A stretch of 64,000 nt of DNA from assembly GCA_024397995.1 (NCBI GenBank), contig CP073746.1, positions 2,046,001 to 2,110,000 of the forward strand, read 5' to 3'. The translations under genes were made by a program, and so were the position numbers. Position 1 is the stretch's first letter, and each line of letters opens with the position of its first letter. Shown piece after piece: positions 53,843 through 63,210 of this stretch. The stretch comes from a bacterium SCSIO 12827. Lineage in GTDB: Bacteria; Pseudomonadota; Alphaproteobacteria; Rhodospirillales; Casp-alpha2. The notes under the pieces were generated by a model. That model did not search any database. It saw only the letters and a program-made list of their open reading frames with translations, and had not been told where the DNA came from.

Positions 53843-55018
53843 ATGGTGACCTTCCCCCGTCTGCTTTCCCTGTCCGCCGTATGGGCGCTCGCCGCCGTCG
53901 TGTTCGCGACAGTATCCGACCCCGCCGCCGCCCAACAGGGCCCGATGCCGGTGACCGTGGCCAAACCCCTGATCAAGAAGATCACCGAATGGGATGAATA
54001 CACCGGTCGCTTTGAGGCGACGAACCGGGTGGAGATTCGCGCCCGGGTGTCAGGTTTTCTGGAATCGATCCATTTCAAGGACGGCGACCTGGTCAACAAG
54101 GGTGACCTGCTGTTCGTCATCGACCCGCGCCCGTTTGAGGCCCAATTGGATGTCGCCAAGGCATCGCTGGAAGCCGCCAAGACCCGCGTCAATCTGGCTG
54201 AACGCGAATTCAAGCGCGCCGAAAGCCTGTTGAAACGCAACAACATCTCGCGCGAGACCTTCGATCAGCGCCAAGCCGAACTTGCAACAGCACAGTCCAC
54301 GGTACTGTCGGCCCAGGCGCAGGCCCGCATTGCCAAACTGAATCTGGAATTCACCCAGGTGAAGGCGCCGATTTCCGGGCGCATCTCCGACGCCCGGGTC
54401 GATGTCGGCAACCTGGTTGAGGGCGGCTCGGCCCAATCGACCCTGCTGACGAGCTTGGTCTCCATTGATCCGATCCTGTTCACCTTTTCCGCATCGGAAG
54501 CCGAATTCCTGAAGTATTCCCGGCTTGACGCCACGGGGCGGCGGGATTCGTCACGAAGTGCCGCAAACCCTGTGTTCGTGCGCCTGATGGACGAAGACAG
54601 CTTCACCCGCGAGGGCCGCATGAGCTTCGTCGACAACGAACTGTCGCCCAACACGGGCACCATTCGCGCCCAGGCCGTGTTCGAAAATTCATCGGGCTTT
54701 CTGGTGCCGGGTGTGTTCGGGCGTCTGCGTCTGATCGGATCCGACGAATACGAAGCGGTGCTGATCCCCGATGCCGCCGTGGTCTCGGATCAGAGCAAGA
54801 AAATGGTGCTGATCGTCGATGCCGAAGGCAACGTGAAGGCAGCGCCCGTCGACATGGGCCCCCTGCACGAAGGCCTGCGCGTCATCCACGGCGGGCTTGG
54901 CCGCGACGACAGGATCGTCGTCAAAGGCATTCAGCGTGCGCGGCCGGGCGGCAAGGTCATCGCCAAGGAGGCCGACCTGCTGCCTGATGGTACAATCATG
55001 GTTCGCTCGGGGTCCTGA
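53843..55018 (+). CDS. RND efflux membrane fusion (periplasmic adaptor) protein
   Basis: This protein of about 391 residues has a Sec-type signal (cleavage after DPAAA) and the MexA/AcrA layout. TGRFEATNRVEIRARVSGFL and DLLFVIDPRPFEAQLDVAKA form the lipoyl and hairpin parts. A coiled coil (about residues 95-160) precedes FTQVKAPISGRISDARVDVG. ATG at 53843 is chosen because the signal peptide starts there; a longer in-frame start lacks a ribosome-binding site. It is seven bases ahead of the pump gene. No outer-membrane factor is encoded next to the pair. Confidence 0.93.
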   Translation: MVTFPRLLSLSAVWALAAVVFATVSDPAAAQQGPMPVTVAKPLIKKITEWDEYTGRFEATNRVEIRARVSGFLESIHFKDGDLVNKGDLLFVIDPRPFEAQLDVAKASLEAAKTRVNLAEREFKRAESLLKRNNISRETFDQRQAELATAQSTVLSAQAQARIAKLNLEFTQVKAPISGRISDARVDVGNLVEGGSAQSTLLTSLVSIDPILFTFSASEAEFLKYSRLDATGRRDSSRSAANPVFVRLMDEDSFTREGRMSFVDNELSPNTGTIRAQAVFENSSGFLVPGVFGRLRLIGSDEYEAVLIPDAAVVSDQSKKMVLIVDAEGNVKAAPVDMGPLHEGLRVIHGGLGRDDRIVVKGIQRARPGGKVIAKEADLLPDGTIMVRSGS

Positions 55019-55024
55019 CGTCTC

Positions 55025-58000
55025 ATGCGCTTTACACATTTTTTCGTCGATCACCCGATCTTCGCATCGGTTATCTCGATCCTCATCACGCTGCTGGGTT
55101 TCATCGCCTATCTGAGCCTGCCCGTCGCGCAGTATCCTGAAATCGCGCCGCCGACCATCCAGATCACCGCGACCTATCCAGGCGCGTCGGCGGAAACCGT
55201 GGCCGACACGGTGGCGACGCCGCTGGAACAGGAAATCAACGGCGTCGAAGGCATGCTTTACGCCAAGTCGGAAGCCACCGGCGACGGCGTGCTGAACCTG
55301 CAGGTCACCTTCAAGCTGGGCACCAACCTGGACGACGCCCAGGTCCAGGTGCAGAACCGGGTTTCCATCGCCGAGGCCCGCCTGCCCGAGGAAGTCCGCC
55401 GCTTGGGCGTGACCGTGAAGAAAAGCTCGCCTGACCTGATGATGGTCATCCACCTATTGTCGCCGGACGGGTCGCGCGACCAGCTTTACATCTCCAACTA
55501 CGCGCGGACCCAGGTCCTCGACCGCCTGGCCCGCATCCCCGGCGTCGGCGAGGCCCGCGTGTTCGCCGAACGCGCCTATTCCATGCGCATTTGGCTGGAT
55601 CCGGAACGCATCGCCAATTTCAACCTGACGGCCGGCGAGGTCGTCGCGGCCCTGCGTCAGAACAACGTGCAGGTGGCATCAGGCATCATCAACCGCCTGC
55701 CCGTGCCCAAGCCGGCGGCGTTCGAGCTGAACGTGGAAACCCAGGGCCGCCTGATCGCACCCGAAGCCTTCGGCGACATCGTCGTCAAGCGCGGCGAAGG
55801 CACCGGCGTGGTCCGCGTGCGCGACATCGCGCGGGTTGAACTGGGGGCGCAGGATTACCAGACCACGGCCTATCTCGACCGCTCGACGGCCCTGCCCATC
55901 GTCATCATGCAGCGCCCGGGCTCCAACGCCCTGGAGACGGCGCAGCAGGTCATCGACGCCATGGACGACTTGGCCAAGGACTTTCCCGAAGGCCTGAAGC
56001 ACACCATCGTCTACAACCCGACCGAATTCATCGCCCGCTCCGTCGACGCGGTCTACACGACCATCGGCGAGGCGATCATCCTGGTGATCCTGGTCATCCT
56101 GGTGTTCCTGCAGAACTTCCGCGCCGCCATCGTGCCCATCGTCGCCATTCCGGTATCGTTGATCGGCACCTTCCTGGTCATGGGGATGCTCGGCTATTCG
56201 ATCAACAACCTGACCCTGTTCGGCCTGGTCCTGGCCATCGGGGTCGTGGTCGATGACGCCATCGTCGTGGAGGAAAACGTCGAACGCTATCTGGCCAAGG
56301 GGCTGAGCGCGCGCGAAGCCGCCCACAAGACCATGGACGAAGTCGGCGGCGCCATCGTCGCCATGTCCCTGGTGCTGGTCGCGGTATTCCTGCCGACGGG
56401 CTTCATCACCGGCATTTCCGGCCAGTTCTACCGCCAGTTCGCCATCACCGTGGCAACGGCGACCATGATCTCGATGATTGTGTCGTTGACCCTGTCGCCG
56501 GCCCTGTGCGCGCTGTTGCTCAAGGCCAACCACGGCAGCACGGAACGTCAGGGCTTCATGCGGCCCCTGATGATGCCCATCGACAAGTTCACGGCCGCCT
56601 TCAACTGGGGGTTCGAACGCCTGAACATCGCCTATACGGAAGGCACCAAGCGGTTCGTGCGCAAGGCCGCCATCGTGCTGACCGTCTATGTCGGCTTGCT
56701 TGGCCTGACGGTCTATGAATTCAAGACCACGCCCACGGGCTTCATCCCGGAACAGGATCAGGGCTACCTGATCACGGTCGTTCAGTTGCCGGCGGGGTCA
56801 TCCCTGGCGCGCACGGACGAAGTCGTGCGCCGCGCCATCGATATCATCCTGAAGCATCCGGACGTTGAACACGCCGTCGGCTTCGCCGGGTTCGACGCCG
56901 CAACCTTCACCAACGCGCCCAACGGCGGCGCCATTTTCGTGCCCATGAAGCCGATCGCCGACCGCGACAAACGGGGGGCGACCGTCAACAAGGTGCTGGG
57001 TGAGTTGCAGGCACAACTGTTCCAGATCGAGGACGCGATGATCTTCCTGGTCGCCCCCCCGCCCGTGCGCGGCATCGGCCGTGGCGGCGGCTGGAAGCTT
57101 TATGTCCAGGATCGCCGTGGACGCGGCATCGAGGCCCTTCAGGCCGCGGCGCAGAGCCTTGTTGCCGCCGCCAACAAGGAACCGGGCCTGACCCGCGTGT
57201 TCTCGCTGTTCAATTCCGCGACGCCCAAGATCTACGCCGACATCGACCGCGTGAAGGCGGAAATCCTCGATGTGCCGGTGGAAAATGTGCTTGAGGCGCT
57301 GGAGGTCTATATCGGCTCCGCCTACGTCAACGACTTCAACTTCTTAGGGCGAACCTTCCGCGTCACGGCACAGGCCGACGGTGAATTCCGCGACCGGCCG
57401 GGCGACGTGGCCAAACTGTATGCGCGTTCGACCAATGGCGACATGGTGCCCATCGGCTCTCTCGCCACGTTCCGGGACATCACCGGGCCGCACCGCGTGC
57501 CGCGCTATAACCTCTACCCCGCCGCCGAGGTCCAGGGCGCCAAGCTGCCCAGCATCTCGACCGGCGAAAGCCTGGATAAGATGGACGCCTTGGCGGCCAA
57601 GGTCCTGCCCGACGGGTTTTCCTACGAGTGGACGGAAATCGCCCTGCAGCAGAAACTGGCCGGCGATACGGCGGTGTTTGCCTTCGGTCTGGCGGTGGTG
57701 TTCGTGTTCCTGTTGCTGGCGGCCCTTTATGAAAGCTGGGCCCTGCCTTTGGCGGTCATCCTGATCGTGCCCATGTGCCTGCTGGCCTCGATCGTCGGGC
57801 TCAACCTGCGCGGCATGGAGTCCAACATCCTGGCCCAGGTCGGCTTCGTCGTGCTGATCGCGCTGGCGGCCAAGAACGCCATCCTGATCGTCGAATTCGC
57901 CAAACAGGCCGAAGAAGAAGGCATGACCGCCGTCGATGCCGCCATCAACGCGGCCAAGACCCGCCTGCGTCCGATCCTGATGACGTCCTTCGCCTTCATC

Positions 58001-58195
58001 CTGGGCGTGGTGCCGTTGATGATCGCCGATGGTGCCGGTGCGGAAATGCGCCAAGCCTTGGGCACCACCGTGTTCTCGGGCATGGTCGGGGTGACGTTCT
58101 TCGGCCTGATCTTCACGCCCACCTTCTATGTCGCCTGCCGTTGGCTGGCCGACAAGATGCGCGCCCTGATGGGCCGGCAGACCCCGGCGACCTAA
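55025..58195 (+). CDS. RND multidrug efflux transporter, HAE1 (AcrB/MexB) family
   Basis: This 1056-residue inner-membrane pump has 12 expected helices and two large periplasmic loops. The proton-relay residues are present: Asp-Asp in AIGVVVDDAIVVEENVERYL (helix 4) and Lys in ALAAKNAILIVEFAKQA (helix 10). The opening FVDHPIFASVISILITLLGF and YPEIAPPTIQITATYPGAS are typical of the hydrophobic-drug class. Substrates are unknown. It runs seven bases after the adaptor and overlaps the convergent PAS gene by four bases at their stops. Confidence 0.95.
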   Translation: MRFTHFFVDHPIFASVISILITLLGFIAYLSLPVAQYPEIAPPTIQITATYPGASAETVADTVATPLEQEINGVEGMLYAKSEATGDGVLNLQVTFKLGTNLDDAQVQVQNRVSIAEARLPEEVRRLGVTVKKSSPDLMMVIHLLSPDGSRDQLYISNYARTQVLDRLARIPGVGEARVFAERAYSMRIWLDPERIANFNLTAGEVVAALRQNNVQVASGIINRLPVPKPAAFELNVETQGRLIAPEAFGDIVVKRGEGTGVVRVRDIARVELGAQDYQTTAYLDRSTALPIVIMQRPGSNALETAQQVIDAMDDLAKDFPEGLKHTIVYNPTEFIARSVDAVYTTIGEAIILVILVILVFLQNFRAAIVPIVAIPVSLIGTFLVMGMLGYSINNLTLFGLVLAIGVVVDDAIVVEENVERYLAKGLSAREAAHKTMDEVGGAIVAMSLVLVAVFLPTGFITGISGQFYRQFAITVATATMISMIVSLTLSPALCALLLKANHGSTERQGFMRPLMMPIDKFTAAFNWGFERLNIAYTEGTKRFVRKAAIVLTVYVGLLGLTVYEFKTTPTGFIPEQDQGYLITVVQLPAGSSLARTDEVVRRAIDIILKHPDVEHAVGFAGFDAATFTNAPNGGAIFVPMKPIADRDKRGATVNKVLGELQAQLFQIEDAMIFLVAPPPVRGIGRGGGWKLYVQDRRGRGIEALQAAAQSLVAAANKEPGLTRVFSLFNSATPKIYADIDRVKAEILDVPVENVLEALEVYIGSAYVNDFNFLGRTFRVTAQADGEFRDRPGDVAKLYARSTNGDMVPIGSLATFRDITGPHRVPRYNLYPAAEVQGAKLPSISTGESLDKMDALAAKVLPDGFSYEWTEIALQQKLAGDTAVFAFGLAVVFVFLLLAALYESWALPLAVILIVPMCLLASIVGLNLRGMESNILAQVGFVVLIALAAKNAILIVEFAKQAEEEGMTAVDAAINAAKTRLRPILMTSFAFILGVVPLMIADGAGAEMRQALGTTVFSGMVGVTFFGLIFTPTFYVACRWLADKMRALMGRQTPAT

Positions 58196-58713
58196 CGGAG
58201 GCTGCCGGGGGCCCGCGGCTCGTCGGGCGTGGGAACGTAAGTGAAGTCGTAGGCGACGATGATGTGGCCGATGGTTCCGTCCGCGCCGGCTAGCGGCAGA
58301 TACACGGATTCGAACGCGGTCGGCAGGTTCTTTTCCACGGCCTCGACATAGGCCACGGCGCGCATGGGCTGCCCGGCGTTAAGGACAGAGCGGTAGCGCG
58401 CAAGCACCCCCGCCGCTCCCCGCTTGTAGGTTTCGGCGATCAATTGGCCCGTGCCGTCCACCCCCAGGACCAAGGACAGGCCCGTGCCCGAGAACCGGCA
58501 GCGGAATTCCCGGCCGCCGTCGAGCACGTCCCGCACCACGACATGCGGCACGATCTTGTGAATATCCATGAGTTGGATATCGGTCCAGGCCGGGTACGGC
58601 CGGTCGCCGCGCTTGGTCTGCCAATAATTGAACAGGGTCCGCGTGATGGGGGAGCGTAAATCCTCCGCCGCTGTGACGTCGCCGATCAGGTTGGGGGTTT
58701 CGTTCTCGGCCAC
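58192..58713 (-). CDS. PAS-domain protein (DUF1457/PAS_5-like)
   Basis: This 173-residue cytoplasmic protein matches the small alphaproteobacterial PAS_5 group. TLFNYWQTKRGDRPYPAWTD, IVPHVVVRDVLDGGREFRCR and FSGTGLSLVLGVDGTGQLI form the conserved core, followed by the typical AVYLPLAG-like end. It has no output domain, so it may sense a small ligand or redox state and act through protein contact. It is convergent with the RND pump and overlaps its stop. No partner is visible. Confidence 0.85.
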   Translation of the reverse strand: MAENETPNLIGDVTAAEDLRSPITRTLFNYWQTKRGDRPYPAWTDIQLMDIHKIVPHVVVRDVLDGGREFRCRFSGTGLSLVLGVDGTGQLIAETYKRGAAGVLARYRSVLNAGQPMRAVAYVEAVEKNLPTAFESVYLPLAGADGTIGHIIVAYDFTYVPTPDEPRAPGSLR

Positions 58714-58811
58714 GGCGGACCTTTGAGCACAGTTATATGACGCTGGATGAAGAACTCATACCAACCCCAGGATGCTGCGGCAAAGTTTTCCTTGTTCGCG
58801 GCGTCGCCGGA

Positions 58812-59732
58812 TCAACTCTTGCCCGGCTTGCGGAACTTGATCCCCAGGTCCTCTTCATACAGCTTGATCATGGAGCTTTTCGGGCCCTGGCCGTAGCCGG
58901 CTTCCAGCGCCCGTTCGTAGATCGCCGTCATGGCGTCGGCCAGCGGTGTGGCGGCGTCCGCGTCCTTGGCCAAGCTTTGCACGTTCACGATGTCCTTGTA
59001 GGCCCCCTGCATCGGGAAATCGCCCGAGAAGTCGCCGTTCAGGACCTTGGGCACGAAATGCTCCGAGGCAAAGGACCGAGACGATCCCGTCAACACCAGC
59101 TTTTCCAATGCCTCAACCCCCATCCCGGATTTGAGGGCCAGCGGCAGCAGTTCGCAGAACGCCGCGATGTTGATGTTATAGATCACGTTGTTCAGGCCCT
59201 TCATGGCCTGCCCGGCGCCAAGCGGCCCGGAATGGATGATTTCCTCGCCACAGGCCTTGAGGAACGGCAGGGCCGCGTCATAGCCCTCCTTGGTGCCGCC
59301 GAACATGATGGTCAGCGTGCCGTCCGCCGCCCGCCGGGGCAGGCCGGAAATCGGGCAGTCGAAATAGGCAATGCCACGGGCTGCCGCGTCCTCGGCGATG
59401 GCGAGCGCATCGGGCCGTTTCATGGTGGTGGCGTCCAGCACCGTGATCCCCGCCCGTTCGGCATCGGCAATGCCGCCCGGGCCGTTGCCGCCCGGGCCGA
59501 ACATGACGTCGCGCACCTGCGGCGCGTCGGGCACGCAGATGATGACCGTGCCGGCCTTTTCCGCAACCTCGGCTGGGCTGGCACAGGCGACGGCGCCCGC
59601 ATCGATCAACAGCTTCAGCGCCTCCGGCACGGGATCATAGACGAAAACCGTCTCGGCCGCCTTGACCAGGTTAAGCGCCATGCCCCGGCCCATGGTGCCA
59701 AGGCCGATGAAACCAACAGCGGGAAGTGTCAT
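58812..59732 (-). CDS. Beta-hydroxyacid dehydrogenase (3-hydroxyisobutyrate dehydrogenase family)
   Basis: This 306-residue NAD(P)-dependent enzyme has the Rossmann opening VGFIGLGTMGRGMALNLVKA, the substrate loop DCPISGLPRRAADGTL, and the catalytic lysine in GAGQAMKGLNNVIYNINIAA. The family includes 3-hydroxyisobutyrate dehydrogenase, tartronate semialdehyde reductase and related enzymes, and the exact substrate is not determined by sequence alone. It is 52 bases downstream of a 2-keto-4-pentenoate hydratase-type gene on the same strand. The two may belong to one small acid-degradation pathway. Confidence 0.9.
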   Translation of the reverse strand: MTLPAVGFIGLGTMGRGMALNLVKAAETVFVYDPVPEALKLLIDAGAVACASPAEVAEKAGTVIICVPDAPQVRDVMFGPGGNGPGGIADAERAGITVLDATTMKRPDALAIAEDAAARGIAYFDCPISGLPRRAADGTLTIMFGGTKEGYDAALPFLKACGEEIIHSGPLGAGQAMKGLNNVIYNINIAAFCELLPLALKSGMGVEALEKLVLTGSSRSFASEHFVPKVLNGDFSGDFPMQGAYKDIVNVQSLAKDADAATPLADAMTAIYERALEAGYGQGPKSSMIKLYEEDLGIKFRKPGKS

Positions 59733-59784
59733 GGAGGTATCCTCTTTACGTTTGTTCTTTGATCGGCGACGTCGTGTTTATCCC

Positions 59785-60609
59785 TTATCCGCGATCCAGG
59801 GTCACCTCGACAACGCCCAAGTCACCGAAATCGGCCACAGCGCGGTCGCCGGGGGCGACGGCCTCGATGCCCGTGCAGGTGCCGGTCGACACCCACTGCC
59901 CCGCCGTCAGGCCGCGCCCGCGCCGGGACAGCCCGTTGACCAGCCACAGCAGGGAATTCAGCGGATCACCCAGCGCCATGGAACCGACGCCCTTGCCCCG
60001 TTCCGCGTCGTTGATCCGCATGACCACGCCATGGTCGCGGAAATCCATATCCGGGGTGAAGGGTTTCGCGGCGCCCAGGACCAGCGCAACATTGACGCCG
60101 CCATCGGCGACCAGCAGCGGCAGCATGGCGCCCCCCTCGGGCCCGCCCTCGAAGCGTCGGCCGACGACCTCGATGGCGCCCGCCACCTGGTCGACGGCGG
60201 CGCGGACGTCGGCGATCTCATAGCCGCCGTCCCGCGCCGGCAGATCGGCGCTCAGGCGAAAGGCGAATTCGCCCTCGACCGCCAGGGTGTGGGCGACGGA
60301 CGGCACCCCGGCCCCGCTTTGCGCCATGAACGACTGCGCCACCGCGCCGAACCAGGGCTCATCCGTGCCCAGCTTTTCCTGGGACGCCTTGCTTGAGGAG
60401 CCGATCTTGAAGGCCGCGACGGGCGCCCCGCATAACCGATCGACTTCGCCCTGCACGCCATAGCCCTCGTCCAGGGTCCGAGGCAGGGTCACGGCATTGA
60501 GATCGACCGTCCCGCCGTCCCGGCGGGCGGTCCAGAGTTGATTTGCAAGATCGGCAAGGGCGGGAGAAAGCGTTGCGGCCGCCTGCGCGGCCTGCGGATC
60601 GGATGACAT
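59785..60609 (-). CDS. 2-keto-4-pentenoate hydratase/fumarylacetoacetase-fold enzyme
   Basis: This 274-residue protein of the MhpD-type group (FAH fold) has PVAAFKIGSSSKASQEKLGT, VEGEFAFRLSADLPARDGGY (metal-binding Glu residues in EFAFRL) and NSLLWLVNGLSRRGRGLTAG, with QWVSTGTCTG near the C-terminus. These enzymes hydrate or decarboxylate 2-hydroxy-dienoates. No other aromatic meta-pathway gene is nearby. Upstream on this strand is the beta-hydroxyacid dehydrogenase gene partner. The substrate is not fixed. Confidence 0.85.
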   Translation of the reverse strand: MSSDPQAAQAAATLSPALADLANQLWTARRDGGTVDLNAVTLPRTLDEGYGVQGEVDRLCGAPVAAFKIGSSSKASQEKLGTDEPWFGAVAQSFMAQSGAGVPSVAHTLAVEGEFAFRLSADLPARDGGYEIADVRAAVDQVAGAIEVVGRRFEGGPEGGAMLPLLVADGGVNVALVLGAAKPFTPDMDFRDHGVVMRINDAERGKGVGSMALGDPLNSLLWLVNGLSRRGRGLTAGQWVSTGTCTGIEAVAPGDRAVADFGDLGVVEVTLDRG

Positions 60610-60814
60610 GGGGATGGGTCCTCTGGATGGGGTTGTTTGCTGGGCGCGGCCAAACGGCCGCCGGTTTTCACCACCTTAGATGGCCCATCGGCCCCTGTGC
60701 CATCCCAAAATCACCTGTTCATTTGTACGACATCCGAATGCCCCGGAAAAAATCCACAAGTTTGTTCGACCTGCTGACGGCTCCTCTTGCGTTGCCAGCG
60801 CTTCAAGGATTAGT

Positions 60815-60829
60815 GTTCTGGTTATGTTC
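60815..60829 (+). promoter_or_regulatory. Alphaproteobacterial LexA box upstream of umuD
   Basis: GTTC at 60815-60818 and GTTC at 60826-60829 are separated by seven bases, the exact GTTC-N7-GTTC direct repeat bound by alphaproteobacterial LexA. It lies 34 bases ahead of the GTG start of umuD, placing umuDC under SOS control. An in-frame ATG at 60824 falls inside the box, so it is not the start. Confidence 0.9.
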
Positions 60830-60862
60830 TTGTGCGCCAAAAATCATCAGATACTCACTCCC

Positions 60863-61264
60863 GTGGCCCATCAACGCCTCGCGCTGCCGGTATTCACATC
60901 CCGCGTTTCCGCCGGTTTTCCCAGCCCGGCAGAAGATTTCACGGATGGCGTTCTCGATCTCAACGACCTCATAGAACGTCCGGCGGCAACCTTCATCGTA
61001 CGGGTCTCCGGCTGGTCCATGTCCGGGGCGGGCATCTTCGACGGTGACCTTCTGATCGTGGACCGCAGCCTCAAGTCCCGATCGGGGCAGATCGTCGTCG
61101 CGGTCACGGCTGGGGAAATGGTGGTCAAACGCCTGCGTCTGAAGGGGGGGCGCTGGTGGCTGGTTCCTGAAGCGCCGGAACATGACGAATTCAAAGCCGT
61201 GGAAATGAGCGAGGACTCGGAAATCTGGGGCGTCGTCAAGAACGTGGTCCGGTGTCTGACGTGA
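60863..61264 (+). CDS. umuD: UmuD/LexA-type protease subunit of DNA polymerase V
   Basis: This 133-residue protein of the LexA/UmuD peptidase family has an Ala17-Gly18 self-cleavage site (VFTSRVSAGF), nucleophile Ser52 in SGWSMSG, and Lys89 in GEMVVKRLR. After RecA-stimulated cleavage, UmuD' binds UmuC to form the translesion polymerase. I chose GTG at 60863 because the LexA box ends at 60829 and the usual UmuD length follows; longer in-frame starts would overlap the operator. Its TGA overlaps the umuC start (GTGA). Confidence 0.9.
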   Translation: MAHQRLALPVFTSRVSAGFPSPAEDFTDGVLDLNDLIERPAATFIVRVSGWSMSGAGIFDGDLLIVDRSLKSRSGQIVVAVTAGEMVVKRLRLKGGRWWLVPEAPEHDEFKAVEMSEDSEIWGVVKNVVRCLT

Positions 61265-62520
61265 CCCGCGTCTTTGCCCTGGCCGACGCGAATAATTTCT
61301 ACGCCTCGTGTGAACGTGTGTTCCAACCGGAACTGCGCGGCAAGCCCACGGTGGTTTTATCCAACAACGACGGCTGCGTGATCGCCCGTTCGCCGGAAGC
61401 CAAGGCCATGGGCATCGCCATGGGCGCCCCCTTCTTTAAGCTCAAAGAACGGGCGGACTTCCGGCGCGTCCAGGTGCGTTCCGCCAACTTCACCCTCTAC
61501 GGCGACATGAGCCGCCGCTTCATGGACATCATCGCCGCCAACACCCCGGACATGGAAATCTACAGCATCGATGAATGCTTCATCGACTACACCCGCGCGG
61601 GTGCTACGGCGGCAGATAGAGCGCGGGACTTGCGGGCCATGATCCTGCAATGGACCGGCCTTTCCGTCAGCTTCGGGCTGGGCGCGACCAAAACCCTCGC
61701 CAAGATCGCCAATCGTCAGGCCAAGGCATCGCCGGATGGCGTATTCGCCCTGCTTGATGCGGACACGCGGGCCGATGTCCTCAGGGAAACCGACGTGCGC
61801 GACGTATGGGGGATCGGCAAGAAATGGGCGAACCGGCTTCAGTGCCATGACATCCACAACGCCCATGACTTGGCCCAGGTGGATCGGCAATGGGCGCGCA
61901 ACGTCATGGGAGTCGTCGGTTTGCGTACGGTCGATGAACTGAACGGCCTGTCCGCCGTGTCCCTGGAACAGGTTACCCCCGACAAGCAGACCTTGCGCGT
62001 CTCCCGCAGTTTCGGAACCACCGTGCGGGACCGCGCAGAATTGGCGTCCCGCCTGCATCACTTCGCGTCACGGGCGGCGGAAAGACTGCGCCAGGGCGGA
62101 TTGGTGGCAAGCGCCGTCAATGTGTTCATCAAAGGCAACACATTCCGCCCCGATCTGCCGCAGCACGCAAACAACGTCACGGTGGAATTGCCTTTCCCGA
62201 CATCGGATACGGGGGACATCGTGCGGGCCACCTTACAAGGCCTCGGCAGGCTGTACCGTCCCGGCATCCCCTACAAGAAAGCGGGCGTCCTGATGCTGGA
62301 GGTTTGTAACACCAAACTGGCCCCGCGCAGCTTGTTCGCCGCCCCCGACCCGCGCCGCGACCGGCTGATGCAGACAATGGATAGCCTGAACGCCAAACAC
62401 GGCCCGGGCACCCTGTGCTACGGTGAAATCCCCCAGCCCCGCACTTGGTACATGACCCAGCGCCACCGCTCACCGCGTTTCACGACCCACTGGCGGGAAT
62501 TACCGGTGGCGCGCACCTAA
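61261..62520 (+). CDS. umuC: Translesion DNA polymerase V catalytic subunit UmuC
   Basis: This 419-residue Y-family DNA polymerase has catalytic motifs FALADANNFYASCERVF and YSIDECFIDYT (Asp-Glu pair). GVWGIGKKWANRL-like DNA-binding, the little-finger region (LEQVTPDKQTLRVSRSFGT) and a C-terminal DUF4113-type tail are also present. It copies across DNA lesions with low fidelity as part of the SOS response. The GTG at 61261 overlaps the umuD stop, which supports translational coupling; GTG at 61252 is a possible alternative. The LexA box 430 bases upstream controls both. Confidence 0.95.
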   Translation: MTRVFALADANNFYASCERVFQPELRGKPTVVLSNNDGCVIARSPEAKAMGIAMGAPFFKLKERADFRRVQVRSANFTLYGDMSRRFMDIIAANTPDMEIYSIDECFIDYTRAGATAADRARDLRAMILQWTGLSVSFGLGATKTLAKIANRQAKASPDGVFALLDADTRADVLRETDVRDVWGIGKKWANRLQCHDIHNAHDLAQVDRQWARNVMGVVGLRTVDELNGLSAVSLEQVTPDKQTLRVSRSFGTTVRDRAELASRLHHFASRAAERLRQGGLVASAVNVFIKGNTFRPDLPQHANNVTVELPFPTSDTGDIVRATLQGLGRLYRPGIPYKKAGVLMLEVCNTKLAPRSLFAAPDPRRDRLMQTMDSLNAKHGPGTLCYGEIPQPRTWYMTQRHRSPRFTTHWRELPVART

Positions 62521-62596
62521 TCCAAAAGGCCGCGGCCAGGGCCGCTCACCCCGAACAGACCCGACCAATCGTAAATCAGCATGATTTATGGAGAAA

Positions 62597-62673
62597 TGGG
62601 GTGGCTGATGGGATTTGAACCCACGACCCTCGGCACCACAAGCCGATGCTCTAACCAACTGAGCTACAGCCAC
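62597..62673 (-). tRNA. tRNA-His (anticodon GTG)
   Basis: The minus strand folds as a tRNA: acceptor GTGGCTG pairs with CAGCCAC, the D-arm has GCTCAGTTGGTTAGAGC, and the T-arm has GGGTTCAAATCCC. The anticodon loop TTGTGGT holds GTG, which reads CAC/CAU. C73 and an encoded G at 62674 allow the extra G-1:C73 pair typical of tRNA-His. CCA is encoded at the 3' end (62597-62599). Confidence 0.95.
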
Positions 62674-62763
62674 CATTCGGACCCTTTTGGAGCCCCGGAG
62701 CCGCCAATTTACTGGGCGCGGCCCACGAAAGAGCGCCCTGTGTAATCCCCTGCCCCGCTTACG

Positions 62764-63111
62764 TCAAGCGGGCTTGAAATGAAGCGCCAGCCAGACCGTT
62801 TCCGTGTCCGCCGCCGTCCATTCGACGCGGTGGCGCTTGTGCGCCGGCAGCAGCAGGAAATCGCCGGGTCCGAGGGTATGGGGGGCGGCCTCGCCCTCGA
62901 TCAATAGCCCGGCTTCACCCGCGAGCAGAATCACCCATTCATCTTCGGCCTGATCGTACCACGCGCCCTCGAGCGTCGCATGGCCGGTGGAGACGATGCG
63001 CTCCAGCCGGAAGGCCCCGCCTTCGGCCAGGCGGGTGAATACCTCTGCCCCCTTCCCGTCCGGCAGATCGGCGAAAAGGTTGGCGATCGCGGCCTTGTTG
63101 AATTCGCTCAT
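62764..63111 (-). CDS. Small cupin-domain protein
   Basis: This 115-residue single-domain cupin has a beta-barrel with TGHATLEGAWYDQAEDEWVI and TLGPGDFLLLPAHKRHRVEW, whose His/Glu pattern partly matches cupin motifs 1 and 2. It is likely a small metal-binding enzyme or sensor of unknown substrate. GGAGG stands upstream of the ATG at 63111. It is divergent from the aminotransferase gene, with 99 bases between starts. Confidence 0.85.
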   Translation of the reverse strand: MSEFNKAAIANLFADLPDGKGAEVFTRLAEGGAFRLERIVSTGHATLEGAWYDQAEDEWVILLAGEAGLLIEGEAAPHTLGPGDFLLLPAHKRHRVEWTAADTETVWLALHFKPA

Positions 63112-63210
63112 GACCGTTGCCTCCGCCCGACCGTCTACCATAGAGTGCCGCCCACCGGAAACGGGCCGCCAAGGCCCCGATACAAAGACCACCAGACGGA
63201 GAATGCATCC

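Noticed and set aside
62521-62560. Possible hairpin GGCCGCGGCC before the tRNA
   Set aside because: A self-complementary GC run without a U-tract is common in this composition; not called.
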